From positions 76,358-140,357 of the forward strand of contig NZ_LMKP01000001.1 in the NCBI RefSeq assembly GCF_001421715.1: a stretch of 64,000 bases of DNA, given 5' to 3'. This stretch comes from Sphingomonas sp. Leaf22 (GTDB taxonomy: Bacteria; Pseudomonadota; Alphaproteobacteria; Sphingomonadales; Sphingomonadaceae). A program made the translations under genes and the position numbers. Positions 1 to 8,817 of this stretch are shown piece after piece; position 1 is the first letter of the stretch; every line of letters starts with the position of its first letter. The notes under the pieces were generated by a model that was not told where the DNA came from, did no database searches, and saw nothing but the letters and a program-made list of their open reading frames with translations.

Positions 1-207
1 CGCGGTTTCGCAGTGGTGGGTGAAGCCCGCGAGCGCGTCGAAGCCGAACATCGCGCCCGAGCCCTTCAGCGTGTGCAGCCCGCGAAACACGGCGTTGACG
101 AGGTCCATGTCGTCCAGCCGGTGGCCGAGGTCGAGCAACCCCTGTTCCACCTGGTCGAGCACCTCGCCGGCCTCCACGCGGAAAGCAGCGATCGGATCGT
201 CGGCCAT
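1..207 (-). CDS. cheA: Chemotaxis histidine kinase CheA, N-terminal fragment
   Basis: Only the first 69 codons lie in the window; the gene runs off the left edge. The visible part is an Hpt (phosphotransfer) domain: an acidic amphipathic start followed by FRGLHTLKGSGAMFGF, where His45 is the expected autophosphorylated residue of CheA. In this family the kinase senses chemoreceptor state and passes phosphate to CheY. The ATG shares its A with the TGA stop of the upstream cheY-like gene (TGATG), so the two are translationally coupled. A stand-alone Hpt protein cannot be excluded from the fragment, but the CheY and STAS neighbours favour CheA. Confidence 0.85.
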   Translation of the reverse strand, partial: MADDPIAAFRVEAGEVLDQVEQGLLDLGHRLDDMDLVNAVFRGLHTLKGSGAMFGFDALAGFTHHCETA

Positions 208-575
208 CACCGGCCCAGCACCTTGCGGGCGATCTTGACCAGCTGATCGGGGACGAACGGCTTGACCAGCCAGCCGGTGGCACCGGCGGCCTTGGCCTGG
301 TTCTTCATCTCCGGATCGGATTCGGTGGTCAGGAAGATGATCGGCACCCCGGCCTGCGCCGGCTGCTTGCGCAGTTCGCGGATCATCGACAGCCCGTCCA
401 TGTTGGGCATGTTCAGATCGGTGACGATCATGTCGAACTTGGTCGCGGTCGCCTTGGCCAGACCTTCCACACCGTCGCCGGCCTCGGTGACCGTGTAGCC
501 GGCACCGGACAGGGCGATGCGGATCGCCATGCGCAGGCTGGCGGAATCATCGACGGCGAGGATCGAGGCGGTCAT
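207..575 (-). CDS. cheY: CheY-type single-domain response regulator
   Basis: A 122-residue receiver domain with no output domain. The acidic pair is Asp9-Asp10, the phosphoacceptor is Asp53 (in VTDLNMPNMDG), the switch Thr is Thr83 or Thr84, and the conserved Lys is Lys105 in LVKPF. Length and motifs match CheY, which carries the signal from CheA to the flagellar motor. It overlaps the STAS gene by four bases (ATGA) and cheA by one base, so STAS-CheY-CheA form one operon. The target could be something other than the motor, because no flagellar gene is in the window. Confidence 0.92.
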   Translation of the reverse strand: MTASILAVDDSASLRMAIRIALSGAGYTVTEAGDGVEGLAKATATKFDMIVTDLNMPNMDGLSMIRELRKQPAQAGVPIIFLTTESDPEMKNQAKAAGATGWLVKPFVPDQLVKIARKVLGR

Positions 576-883
576 TGCAGGGATACTCCGTGAAACCAGA
601 AATCATGATCGGCAGCCGGCATCGGTGCGTCGGCGAAGCCGGCACGGCGCAGCAGGGCGGTGAGCGCGTCGTTGGCCGGCGCGGCAAGACGAACGGTGCC
701 GCCATGCAGCCGGGCCTCCACACGCAGGCTTTCGATCAGCTGCAGGACGCTGAGGTCCGGGGCAGCCAGATCGGCGACGTCGAGGACGATGTCCCCGTCC
801 GGTGGAAGAACGCGCAGTTCATCGGCGACGGCACCGATATTGGCCATCGACAAGTTGGCGGGTACGCAAAAAGCAGAGGTCAT
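572..883 (-). CDS. STAS-domain protein of the chemotaxis operon
   Basis: A 103-residue protein resembling a STAS (anti-sigma-factor-antagonist-like) domain: a beta-strand start (FCVPANLSMANIGAVADEL), then DIVLDVADLAAPDLSVLQLI. In STAS domains this place holds the regulatory Asp-Ser/Thr loop; here it reads AAPDLSVLQ. The chosen ATG at 883 has a G-rich ribosome site just upstream; the frame continues open to 1066, but the extra residues are basic and proline-rich and look non-coding. First gene of the STAS-cheY-cheA operon. STAS genes occur in several alphaproteobacterial chemotaxis operons; their exact role is unsettled. Confidence 0.75.
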   Translation of the reverse strand: MTSAFCVPANLSMANIGAVADELRVLPPDGDIVLDVADLAAPDLSVLQLIESLRVEARLHGGTVRLAAPANDALTALLRRAGFADAPMPAADHDFWFHGVSLQ

Positions 884-1120
884 TCGATCTTGCCCCCAGT
901 AGAGCTGCCGATTTCTCTGACAGACGGGGATTAAGATCGATTTAAGTACGCGGGTGCCCGATAAATTTCCGGTTGACCAACGGTAACGTTCGGGCGGTAG
1001 TCGGACGTCGGGCGGAGAGGTTGCCCGTGACTTGCGGCGTCGGGGTTGGTCGCGGGCGGCGATCATCGATGTGGGAAAGGCGCGCGCCGGTCGATGTTCG
1101 GGGCCGGCATGGATCGATCG

Positions 1121-1145
1121 GACCCGGGCGCGCCGCGCCCGAGTC
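1121..1145 (-). terminator. GC-rich hairpin after the gltX-gltA operon
   Basis: Inverted repeat with 10-base arms (1121-1130 and 1136-1145, one mismatch) and a 5-base loop, directly downstream of the stop of the small membrane gene at 1154. There is no clear T tract, so intrinsic termination is possible but not certain. The rest of 884-1153 should contain the promoter of the chemotaxis operon, but I see no convincing -35/-10 pair. Confidence 0.4.
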
Positions 1146-1153
1146 GATGCGGC

Positions 1154-1360
1154 TTATCGGCCGGGCAGTCGCCGTGCGATGAGGACCAGCAGGAAGCCGA
1201 GCGCGGCGACGACCGATCCGGTGACGACCCACAGATACTGGTCGATCATGAACGAGCTGGCGGGCCAGCGGATGATCCCCATCCCCTGACCCAGCCAGAA
1301 TAGCCCGACGAACGCGAGGATCGCACCAACGATCATCACTACGCGCCGGACGATGCGCAT
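1154..1360 (-). CDS. Small two-helix membrane protein
   Basis: A 68-residue protein of unknown function. Two hydrophobic stretches (about residues 6-24 and 42-62) are separated by a short loop with GIIRWPASSFMIDQY, and the tail is basic (ARRLPGR). It starts one base after the stop of gltA, so it is probably the last gene of the gltX-gltA operon. I do not recognise a named family. Confidence 0.65.
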   Translation of the reverse strand: MRIVRRVVMIVGAILAFVGLFWLGQGMGIIRWPASSFMIDQYLWVVTGSVVAALGFLLVLIARRLPGR

Positions 1361-1361
1361 C

Positions 1362-2645
1362 TCAGCGCTGCCCCACCGGCACGTAATCGCGCTGTGCGGG
1401 ACCGGTGTAGAGCTGACGCGGACGGCCGATCTTCTGTTCGGGGTCCGAAATCATCTCGTTCCACTGCGCGACCCAGCCGACGGTGCGGGCAAGCGCGAAC
1501 AGCGCGGTGAACATGGTGGTCGGGAAGCCGATCGCCGACAGGATGACGCCCGAATAGAAGTCGACGTTCGGGAACAACTTCTTTTCGATGAAGTAATCGT
1601 CCGACAGCGCCAGTTCCTCGAGCCGCAGTGCGGTTTCGAAGACCGGATCGTTGACGCCGAGCGATTCGAACACTTCGCGCACCGTCTTCTGCATCACGGT
1701 CGCACGCGGATCGTAATTCTTGTAGACGCGGTGACCGAAGCCCATCAGGCGGAACGGATCGTCCTTGTTCTTGGCACGGGCGATATATTCCGGAATGCGT
1801 TCCGGCGTGCCGATCTCGCGCAGCATGTTGAGCGCGGCTTCGTTGGCCCCGCCATGCGCCGGACCCCACAGGCAGGCGATGCCGGCGGCCATGCAGGCGA
1901 ACGGATTGGCCCCCGACGAACCGGCCAGACGCACGGTCGAGGTCGACGCATTCTGTTCGTGATCGGCGTGGAGGATGAAGATGCGGTCCAGCGCCTTTTC
2001 GACGACCGGGTTCACTTCATACTTTTCGGCCGGCACGCCGAAGGTCATCTTCAGGAAGTTGCCGGTGTAGCTGAGCGAATTGTCGGGATACTGGAACGGC
2101 TGCCCGACACTGTACTTGTACGCCATCGCCGCGATCGTCGGCATCTTGGCGATCAGACGGTGCGACGCGATCGTCCGCTGGACCGGATCGGTGATGTCGG
2201 TCGAGTCATGGTAGAATGCCGACAGCGCGCCCACTACGCCGCACATGATCGCCATCGGGTGCGCGTCCCGACGGAAGCCGCGATAGAAGGTCGCGAGCTG
2301 TTCGTGCAGCATCGTGTGGCGGGTGATCGTGTTGGTGAAATTGCCCAGTTCGTCGCCCGACGGCAGTTCGCCGTTCAGCAGCAGATAGGCGACTTCCATG
2401 AACGACGATTCTTCGGCCAGTTGCCCGATCGGATAGCCGCGGTGCAGCAGCACGCCTTCGTCGCCATCGATATAGGTCAGCGCCGAATCGCAGCTGGCGG
2501 TCGACGTGAAGCCCGGATCGTAGGTGAACGCGCCGGTCTGCGCATATAGCTTGCGGATATCGACGACGTCGGGGCCGATGGTGCCCGATCGCACCGAAAA
2601 TTCGACGTCCTTGCCCGCGACCTGCAGTTTAGCGTTATCGGCCAT
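1362..2645 (-). CDS. gltA: Citrate synthase
   Basis: 427 residues, the usual length of type II (hexameric, NADH-sensitive class) bacterial citrate synthases. It condenses oxaloacetate with acetyl-CoA in the TCA cycle. Family motifs are clear: [10 protein letters not shown] with its catalytic-region His, [14 protein letters not shown] with the second His, and FPNVDFYSG carrying the catalytic Asp. The N-terminal beta-strand part ([18 protein letters not shown]) is typical of this class. The ATG has a strong ribosome site, AGGAGAC. It follows gltX by 18 bases, an order common in sphingomonads. Confidence 0.98.
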   Translation of the reverse strand: MADNAKLQVAGKDVEFSVRSGTIGPDVVDIRKLYAQTGAFTYDPGFTSTASCDSALTYIDGDEGVLLHRGYPIGQLAEESSFMEVAYLLLNGELPSGDELGNFTNTITRHTMLHEQLATFYRGFRRDAHPMAIMCGVVGALSAFYHDSTDITDPVQRTIASHRLIAKMPTIAAMAYKYSVGQPFQYPDNSLSYTGNFLKMTFGVPAEKYEVNPVVEKALDRIFILHADHEQNASTSTVRLAGSSGANPFACMAAGIACLWGPAHGGANEAALNMLREIGTPERIPEYIARAKNKDDPFRLMGFGHRVYKNYDPRATVMQKTVREVFESLGVNDPVFETALRLEELALSDDYFIEKKLFPNVDFYSGVILSAIGFPTTMFTALFALARTVGWVAQWNEMISDPEQKIGRPRQLYTGPAQRDYVPVGQR

Positions 2646-2663
2646 CTGGCGTCTCCTGTTAGG

Positions 2664-4094
2664 TTATGCGGCCGGTTTGGCCATCTGGTCTTCGATGCGG
2701 CCGAGGCTCTCTTCGCGGCCCAGCAGGGCCAGCACGTCGAAAATCCCCGGTGAGGTGCGCGAACCCGTCAGCGCGGCGCGAAGCGGTTGCGCGGCGGCAC
2801 CCAGCTTCAACCCCGCGGCCTCCGCCACCTCGCGTACCGCAGCTTCGATCGTCTCCGTATCCCATGCTGCGAGTGCGTCAAGCTTGGCGTGCAACTGCGT
2901 CAGGATCGCCCGTGCCTCGGGCGTCAGCAGCGTGGTCGCCCCATCGTCCATCGCCAGCGGGCGCGACCTGAAAAAGAAGGCGGCATTGGCGGCCAGTTCG
3001 TTGATGTCGGCGGCGCGGACCTTCAACACCGGCATGGCGCGCTGCAACAGGTCACGGTCGATCCCGTCGGGCAACCGCTCCGCGACGAGCGTGGCCAGGC
3101 GGGCATCGTCGGCCTCGCGGATGTAATAGCCGTTGAGGTTCAGCAGCTTCTTCGTATCGAAACGGGACGGCGAACGTCCGACGCCCGACAGGTCGAACAC
3201 CTCGGTCGCACGCTCGCGGCTGATGATCTCCTCGTCACCATGCCCCCAGCCGAGACGCAGCAGATAGTTGTTCAGCGCCTCGGGCAGCACGCCCAGTTCG
3301 TCGCGATAGGCTTCCACACCCAGCGCGCCGTGGCGCTTCGACAGCTTGGCCCCGTCCGCACCGTGGATCAGCGGCACATGGGCATAGACCGGATCGGGCC
3401 AGCCGCCTTCGACCGCGTCCATCGCGCGGATCAGCGCGAGCTGGCGGAAGGCGTTGTTGAGGTGATCGTCGCCGCGAATGACGTGCGTGACGCCCATGTC
3501 GTGATCGTCGACGACGACCGCGAGCATGTAGGTCGGCGTACCGTCCGATCGAAGCAGCACGAAATCGTCGAGTTCGGCATTGGCGACGGTGACGTCGCCC
3601 TGCACCTGATCGGCGATCGTGACCGACCCTTCCTTGGGTGCCTTTAGCCGTACCACGAACGGCGCGCCTGCGGGGGCGTCCTCGGGCGAACGATCGCGCC
3701 AGCGGCCGTCGTAGCGGATCGGCCTGCCGGCGGCGCGCTGTTCCTCGCGCAGCGCCGTCAGTTCCGCGGGGGTGGCATAGCAGCGATAGGCATGGCCGGC
3801 GTCGAGCAGCCGGTGCGCGACGGCGGCATGGCGATCGGCGCGTGCAAACTGGAACACGGCGTCGCCGTCCCAGTCGAGGCCGAGCCAGCGCATCCCGTCA
3901 AGGATCGCGTCGATCGCCGGCTGGGTCGACCGCGCGCGATCGGTATCCTCGATCCGCAGCAGGAAACGACCGCCATGGCGACGGGCATAGAGCCAGTTGA
4001 ACAGCGCGGTGCGTGCGCCGCCGATGTGGAGAAAGCCGGTCGGTGACGGCGCGAAACGGGTGACGACAGGCGTCGCGGAAGTGGTTGCGCCCAA
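2664..4094 (-). CDS. gltX: Glutamyl-tRNA synthetase
   Basis: Class I aminoacyl-tRNA synthetase charging tRNA-Glu. The HIGH-type motif is HIGG (within [17 protein letters not shown]) and the KMSKS-type motif is KLSKRHG. The frame is open upstream to 4160, but the only convincing start is TTG at 4094: it has GGGAG nine bases upstream and gives the 476 residues and short N-terminus usual for GltX. No ATG or GTG lies between it and the RFAPSP motif. It is divergent from comEC with only 34 bases between start codons, so at least one promoter probably lies inside the other gene's 5' end. Confidence 0.96.
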   Translation of the reverse strand: MGATTSATPVVTRFAPSPTGFLHIGGARTALFNWLYARRHGGRFLLRIEDTDRARSTQPAIDAILDGMRWLGLDWDGDAVFQFARADRHAAVAHRLLDAGHAYRCYATPAELTALREEQRAAGRPIRYDGRWRDRSPEDAPAGAPFVVRLKAPKEGSVTIADQVQGDVTVANAELDDFVLLRSDGTPTYMLAVVVDDHDMGVTHVIRGDDHLNNAFRQLALIRAMDAVEGGWPDPVYAHVPLIHGADGAKLSKRHGALGVEAYRDELGVLPEALNNYLLRLGWGHGDEEIISRERATEVFDLSGVGRSPSRFDTKKLLNLNGYYIREADDARLATLVAERLPDGIDRDLLQRAMPVLKVRAADINELAANAAFFFRSRPLAMDDGATTLLTPEARAILTQLHAKLDALAAWDTETIEAAVREVAEAAGLKLGAAAQPLRAALTGSRTSPGIFDVLALLGREESLGRIEDQMAKPAA

Positions 4095-4128
4095 GCGCGG
4101 ATGCTCCCAGAAATCGGGTGGAACAGAT

Positions 4129-6324
4129 ATGGCAAGCTCAGCCGCGAACGCCCCTAGCATGGCACCCCGCCTGCTTCAAACCACGCACGTCGGGGCTCGG
4201 TTCCTCGGCGCGCTGGAACGCTTTGCCGAGGCGGAGCGGGGGCAATTGCCGCTGTGGATGCCGGTCGCACTGGGGACGGGGATCGCGGCGTGGTTCGTGC
4301 TGCCGGGGCCGGCGGCGTGGGCGGCGGTGCTTTTGGCCGGGCTGGCGGTGGCGCTGGCCGGACTGGTCCTGCCATGGGGGACGCGGACGGCGCGGGCGAT
4401 CACCATCGGCGGATTGCTGGCGATGCTCGGCTGCGGATTGATCTGGTGGCGCGCGGAGCGGGTCGCGGCACCGGTGCTGGCCCGGCCGGTCGTCGCGGCG
4501 TTCGAGGCGCGGGTCGAGCGGGTCGAGCCGCTCCCGGCGCGCGAACTGGTGCGGCTGACGCTGCGTCCGGACGTAGCCGCGCGACTGCCGCCGGTGGTGC
4601 GGGTGAATATCGCGGAAGATGATCTACCCCCCGGGGTCGTACCGGGGAGCCGGCTATCGCTCCGCGCCCGCCTGATGCCGCCGCCGATGGCGGCACTGCC
4701 GGGAGCCTATGACTTTGCGCGGACCGCGTGGTTTCAGGGGATCGGCGCGACCGGGCGCGGCTTCGCGCCTATCCGGGTCGTCGCGCCGGGCGATCCGGGC
4801 AATGCCGCGCTGCGTTCGACGCTGACCGGACATATCGTCGCGCGCGTCGATGGCAGCGAGGGCGGGATCGCCGCCGCGTTCGTGACCGGCGACCGCGGCT
4901 CGATCGCCGAAGCCGATGCCGAAGCGATGCGGCGCTCGGGCCTTGCCCATCTGCTGTCGATCAGCGGACTGCACGTGACGGCGGTGGTCGTCGGTACGAT
5001 GACGCTGGTGCTGAAACTGCTGGCGCTGTTCCCGCCGATCGCGCTGCGGTGTCGGCTGCCGGTCGTGGCGGCAGGGGCGGGGGCGATGACCGCGCTTGCC
5101 TATACCTGGCTGTCGGGCGCGGACGTGCCGACGGTGCGATCGTGTATCGCCGCGCTGCTGGTGCTGGCCGCGCTGTCGCTGGGGCGGGAAGCGATCACGC
5201 TGCGGCTGATCGCGACGGGCGCGTTGCTGGTGCTGCTGGTCCTGCCCGAATCGCTGGCGGGTCCGAGTTTCCAGCTGAGTTTCGCTGCCGTCACCGCGAT
5301 CGTCGCGCTGCACGAACATCCTCGCGTCCATCGCTGGTTCCTGCAACGCGACGAAGCGGTCTGGCGGCGGTTCGCGCGCAGTCTCGGCTCGCTGCTGCTG
5401 ACCGGCCTGCTGGTCGAGGCGGCGTTGATGCCGATCGGCCTGTATCATTTCCACAAGGCCGGGCTGTACGGTGCGCTCGCCAATATCGTGGCGATCCCGC
5501 TGACGACCTTCGTCACCATGCCCTTGGAGGCGCTGGCGCTGCTGCTCGATCTCGGCGGGCTGGGCGCGCCGGCATGGTGGGTGGTCGAGCGGTCGCTGGC
5601 GCTGCTGCTGTGGATCGCCCGGACGGTGGCGGCGGCACCGGGGTCGGTCGCGGCGTTGCCCGCGATGCCGGACGGTGCGTTCGCGCTGATGGTGGCCGGC
5701 GGCCTGTGGATCGCATTGTGGCGCACGGCCATCCGGCGCTGGGGTCTGGTGCCGCTGGCGATCGGTGGGCTGTGGGCGTTGGCGACGCCCGCACCCGACC
5801 TGCTGGTGACCGGCGACGGACGGCATCTGGCGCTGGCGACGCCGGCCGGCGGCATGGCGATCCTGCGCGACCGGGCGGGCGATTATGTCCGATCGACTTT
5901 GGGCGAAGGCGGCGGTGTCGAGGGCACATTGCCGCCATTGTCGGAGCAGCCGGGCGTGAAATGCAGCGCCGATCTGTGCATCGCCACCCGGCAGGCGGGC
6001 GACCGGCGCTGGACAATCGTCGCCACCCGCAGCGGCTATGCGGTGCCATGGGCGGAACTGGTCGCCGCCTGCCGCCGCGCCGACATCGTGGTCAGCGACC
6101 GGCGTCTGCCCGCCGCCTGCACCCCGCGCTGGCTGAAGCTCGACCGGACGACGCTCGCCGGCACCGGCGGAGTGGCCATATCGCTGGCCGACGCTCGGGT
6201 GACGACGGTGCGGGGCGGCGGGCGGCATCCATGGGAGGTGCCGCAGACGATCGCGCCGCCGCGTCCGCCCTATCGTGAACGGCGAAACGGGCGAAAGGGC
6301 GGGGTTTCCGACGCCTTGCGATGA
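4129..6324 (+). CDS. comEC: ComEC/Rec2-family DNA-uptake membrane protein
   Basis: 731 residues. An N-terminal soluble region (DUF4131-like, about residues 50-190) is followed by the polytopic Competence domain, with the family signature [13 protein letters not shown], many membrane helices, then a C-terminal soluble tail. In ComEC proteins this forms the inner-membrane channel for single-stranded DNA. The tail (about residues 550-731) has no HxHxDH metallo-beta-lactamase motif that I can see, so the nuclease-like domain is absent or highly diverged. The ATG at 4129 is preceded by GGTGGA. Its last 55 bases overlap an antisense small membrane gene. Confidence 0.9.
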   Translation: MASSAANAPSMAPRLLQTTHVGARFLGALERFAEAERGQLPLWMPVALGTGIAAWFVLPGPAAWAAVLLAGLAVALAGLVLPWGTRTARAITIGGLLAMLGCGLIWWRAERVAAPVLARPVVAAFEARVERVEPLPARELVRLTLRPDVAARLPPVVRVNIAEDDLPPGVVPGSRLSLRARLMPPPMAALPGAYDFARTAWFQGIGATGRGFAPIRVVAPGDPGNAALRSTLTGHIVARVDGSEGGIAAAFVTGDRGSIAEADAEAMRRSGLAHLLSISGLHVTAVVVGTMTLVLKLLALFPPIALRCRLPVVAAGAGAMTALAYTWLSGADVPTVRSCIAALLVLAALSLGREAITLRLIATGALLVLLVLPESLAGPSFQLSFAAVTAIVALHEHPRVHRWFLQRDEAVWRRFARSLGSLLLTGLLVEAALMPIGLYHFHKAGLYGALANIVAIPLTTFVTMPLEALALLLDLGGLGAPAWWVVERSLALLLWIARTVAAAPGSVAALPAMPDGAFALMVAGGLWIALWRTAIRRWGLVPLAIGGLWALATPAPDLLVTGDGRHLALATPAGGMAILRDRAGDYVRSTLGEGGGVEGTLPPLSEQPGVKCSADLCIATRQAGDRRWTIVATRSGYAVPWAELVAACRRADIVVSDRRLPAACTPRWLKLDRTTLAGTGGVAISLADARVTTVRGGGRHPWEVPQTIAPPRPPYRERRNGRKGGVSDALR

Positions 6325-6491
6325 TCGTTGATCGCGACGCGCGCGCAGACGAAGGCGAACCACGCGATCAGCATTCCACCGAGCACGAACGCCCATGGCA
6401 TCGGCAGCTTCGGGCCGAACAGCGCAAGGATCGGCAGCAACGCCGCCGACCGCACCACGGCGCTCCGTCCGGTCCAGTTCCGCCCGATCAT
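6270..6491 (-). CDS. Small membrane protein downstream of dcd
   Basis: 73 residues with two hydrophobic helices (about 12-28 and 30-52, SAALLPILALFGPKLP and FVLGGMLIAWFAFVCARVAI) and a basic tail. Function unknown. Its ATG lies two bases after the dcd stop, which suggests cotranscription. The last 55 bases run antisense to the end of comEC, so the C-terminal basic tail may be less conserved. It could be a false gene, but the hydrophobic pattern and the spacing support it. Confidence 0.55.
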   Translation of the reverse strand: MIGRNWTGRSAVVRSAALLPILALFGPKLPMPWAFVLGGMLIAWFAFVCARVAINDHRKASETPPFRPFRRSR

Positions 6492-6493
6492 GG

Positions 6494-7048
6494 TCAGAGC
6501 CGCGGCAGCGTCACGCCGCGCTGGCCCATATATTTGCCCGCACGGTCGGCATAGCTGGTCCCGCACGGCTGGTCGCCCTTCAGGAACAGGAACTGGCACG
6601 CGCCTTCATTGGCGTAGATCTTGGCGGGCAGCGGCGTCGTGTTCGAAAATTCCAGCGTGACATGCCCTTCCCATTCCGGCTCTAGCGGGGTCACGTTGAC
6701 GATGATGCCGCAGCGGGCATAGGTCGATTTGCCCAGACAGATGACCAGCACGTCGCGCGGTACCCGGAAATATTCGACAGTACGCGCCAGCGCAAAGCTG
6801 TTGGGCGGAATGATGCAGACGTCGGTCTTGCGATCGACGAAGCTGTTCTGCGCAAAATCCTTCGGGTCGACGACCGCCGAGTCGACATTCGTGAAGATCT
6901 TGAACTCGTCCGACACCCGCGCGTCATAGCCATAGGACGACAGGCCATAGCTGATGCAGCCCTCGCGCCGCTGCGATTCGACGAAGGGTTCGATCATCCC
7001 CGTCGCCAGCGCGGTTTTACGGATCCAGTGATCCGACAGGATCGTCAT
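6494..7048 (-). CDS. dcd: dCTP deaminase
   Basis: 184 residues, the usual family length. It converts dCTP to dUTP for thymidylate synthesis. Key motifs: [12 protein letters not shown] near the N-terminus, the GKSTYARCG substrate-binding segment, and [14 protein letters not shown], where the Glu residues are catalytic in the family. The open frame extends upstream to 7102, but the ATG at 7048 has AAGAGGG eight bases before it and gives the standard start [11 protein letters not shown]. Confidence 0.97.
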   Translation of the reverse strand: MTILSDHWIRKTALATGMIEPFVESQRREGCISYGLSSYGYDARVSDEFKIFTNVDSAVVDPKDFAQNSFVDRKTDVCIIPPNSFALARTVEYFRVPRDVLVICLGKSTYARCGIIVNVTPLEPEWEGHVTLEFSNTTPLPAKIYANEGACQFLFLKGDQPCGTSYADRAGKYMGQRGVTLPRL

Positions 7049-7132
7049 ATCATGCCCTCTTGCTGCTGGCCGCTCCATCGCCGGATCGCGGGGGCAGGGC
7101 AAGCGGCTTCATACCCGACGTGGTGAAGGCGG

Positions 7133-7579
7133 TCAGCCGATCCCGAGATCGGCCGGCCCGAAGGCGTCGGGCAACAGCTCGGACAGGCGATAGGTCCGCA
7201 TCGAATCGCCCTCCGCCGCGCCGCAATGGACCGGCAGGTCGCGGCCGGCCATCTGCGCGGCTTCGTTGATGACCTGTCGACAGCGGCCGCACGGGCTGAC
7301 CGGCGTGGTGCCGGTGGCGCGGCCGTCCGCGTCCATCGCGCCGCCGATCACGCCGATCGCGACGATCTGGCGCAGGCGGCCGGCGGCGGAGGCGGTCGCG
7401 ATCGCGACGGTCTCGGCGCAGAGCGACAGGCCGTAGCTGGCATTTTCGAAATTGGCCCCGGTGACGATCGATCCGTCGTCCATCAACAGCGCCGCGCCCA
7501 CCGCGAAGCGCGAATACGGCGCGTGCGCGTTTGCGGCGGCGGCGCGCGCGGCGTCGATCAGGGCGGCGGGATCGGTCAT
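7133..7579 (-). CDS. cdd: Cytidine deaminase
   Basis: 148 residues. It deaminates cytidine and deoxycytidine in pyrimidine salvage. Zinc ligands and the catalytic residue are in the family pattern: Cys54-Ala-Glu56 (CAET) and Cys97-x-x-Cys100 (PCGRCRQ), which marks the homotetrameric short form. The ATG at 7579 overlaps the stop of the GH25-like gene (ATGA). With dcd 85 bases downstream this makes a small pyrimidine cluster. Confidence 0.95.
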   Translation of the reverse strand: MTDPAALIDAARAAAANAHAPYSRFAVGAALLMDDGSIVTGANFENASYGLSLCAETVAIATASAAGRLRQIVAIGVIGGAMDADGRATGTTPVSPCGRCRQVINEAAQMAGRDLPVHCGAAEGDSMRTYRLSELLPDAFGPADLGIG

Positions 7580-8244
7580 TGGGCGGCTACACTCCACGCG
7601 ACGGGACGCGCGACGCCATCGAACCGCCGTGCCGGGTTCGCCTGCCACATCCGCCATGGCTGCGCCAGATAGGTGGGTTCGAAGAAGCGCCGCTGCGCCC
7701 AGAGCGGGCGGACGATCGCCGCGCTGACGCGATATTCGTCCTCGAACGCCGGCGAAATGCGCAGCATCATCGGCCGGCCGTCATGATATTCGGCGGGAGC
7801 CAGAAAGCCGCGGATCGCCGTCAGCACCTGCGCCCGCGTCGGGCGGGTGGCGCAGTCGTCGGCGAAGTCGAGCGCCAGCGTCGCGGGCAGGGCGTCGGCC
7901 GCGCGCGGCACGGTGGTCAGATAGGCGGTGACCTGATCGGCGGTCGGCTCGCACAGCGAAAAGACGTGGAGCGCGCCCTGTCGCAGCCCGGTAGAATGCG
8001 CGCCGTTCCAGTTCGTCTCGAATGCCGCATCGCGCTGCGTCCCCTGCGATGCCGTGACATAGGCGAAGTCCGCCCCGCGAGCGCGGACGGTCGGCCAGTC
8101 GATCGCGCCGTCCGCCGCCGAGACCGTCAGGCCCTGCACCGGAAACCGGGCGCGTTCGGGCGTCCAGCCGAACGACCATCGCCACGCGAACAGCGCGACG
8201 AGTGCCAGCACCGCCAGCGCGACGAGAATCGACCTGAACCGCAT
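7576..8244 (-). CDS. GH25 lysozyme-like membrane-anchored protein, probably inactive
   Basis: 222 residues. One N-terminal hydrophobic anchor (about 6-21) is followed by a glycoside hydrolase family 25 fold: GAIDWPTVRARGADFAYV, then NWNGAHSTGLRQGALHVFS, then LALDFADD. In active GH25 muramidases the first strand carries Asp in GIDVS and the later strand carries DxE. Here the first is Thr40 (GLTVS) and the second reads Asp126-Phe-Ala128, so two of the three usual acidic residues are missing. A binding rather than cutting role is my inference. It is coupled to UPF0262 upstream (TGATG) and to cdd downstream (ATGA). Confidence 0.75.
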   Translation of the reverse strand: MRFRSILVALAVLALVALFAWRWSFGWTPERARFPVQGLTVSAADGAIDWPTVRARGADFAYVTASQGTQRDAAFETNWNGAHSTGLRQGALHVFSLCEPTADQVTAYLTTVPRAADALPATLALDFADDCATRPTRAQVLTAIRGFLAPAEYHDGRPMMLRISPAFEDEYRVSAAIVRPLWAQRRFFEPTYLAQPWRMWQANPARRFDGVARPVAWSVAAQ

Positions 8245-8726
8245 CAGCCCTTGATATGCAGCACGCAGATCAGGGTGAAGAGCCGGCGGGCGGTGTCGAA
8301 ATCGATCTCGACCTTGCCGTCCAGTCGCTCGCGCAGCGCCTCGGCCGCTTCGTTGTGAATGCCGCGCCGGGCCATGTCGATCGTCTCGATCTCGTGCGGG
8401 GTCGCCTGTCGAATGGCTTTGTAATAGCTGTCGCAGATCGCGAAATAATCGCGGATCGGGCGGCGCAGGCGCGCCATGCCCAGCACCAGCGTCTCGATCA
8501 GGCTGCCGTCCTCGCGTGCGATATCGATCGCCAGTCGCCCTTCAGGCACCGATAGTGCGATGCGATACGGACCGGCATAATTGTCGGGCGACACACGGGC
8601 CGGGGCGAAGTGATTCGCCTCCAGCAGATCGAAGATCGCGATCCGTCGTTCCTGCTCGATATCGGCGCTGCGCCACAGGATCGTGCGCTCGTCGAGGGTG
8701 ACGTCGATGATCCGGGGATCGGCCAT
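8244..8726 (-). CDS. UPF0262 family protein
   Basis: 160 residues, matching the alphaproteobacterial UPF0262 family in length and in its segments RIIDVTLDERTI, RRPIRDYF and RGIHNEAAE. No function is established for the family. The ATG has a strong site (ACAGGAGG). First gene of the run UPF0262-GH25-cdd, whose three genes overlap by one to four bases, so translation is likely coupled. Confidence 0.9.
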   Translation of the reverse strand: MADPRIIDVTLDERTILWRSADIEQERRIAIFDLLEANHFAPARVSPDNYAGPYRIALSVPEGRLAIDIAREDGSLIETLVLGMARLRRPIRDYFAICDSYYKAIRQATPHEIETIDMARRGIHNEAAEALRERLDGKVEIDFDTARRLFTLICVLHIKG

Positions 8727-8817
8727 GGCCTCCTGTCGCCGCTTCGTGGCGTGGCGTCCACCGCAAAATGCGCTGTCAACCGGTTGAGCGTAAGCCTCAG
8801 GTCTGGGAGAAGGGGCG

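Noticed and set aside
1353..2549. Long plus-strand frame opposite gltA
   Set aside because: It is a mirror of citrate synthase codons; no start site or domain, and gltA is certain.
4654..6396. Long open frame antisense to comEC
   Set aside because: It is rich in Arg, Gln and Pro with no domain pattern, as expected for the complement of high-GC coding DNA; comEC has a clear family signature.
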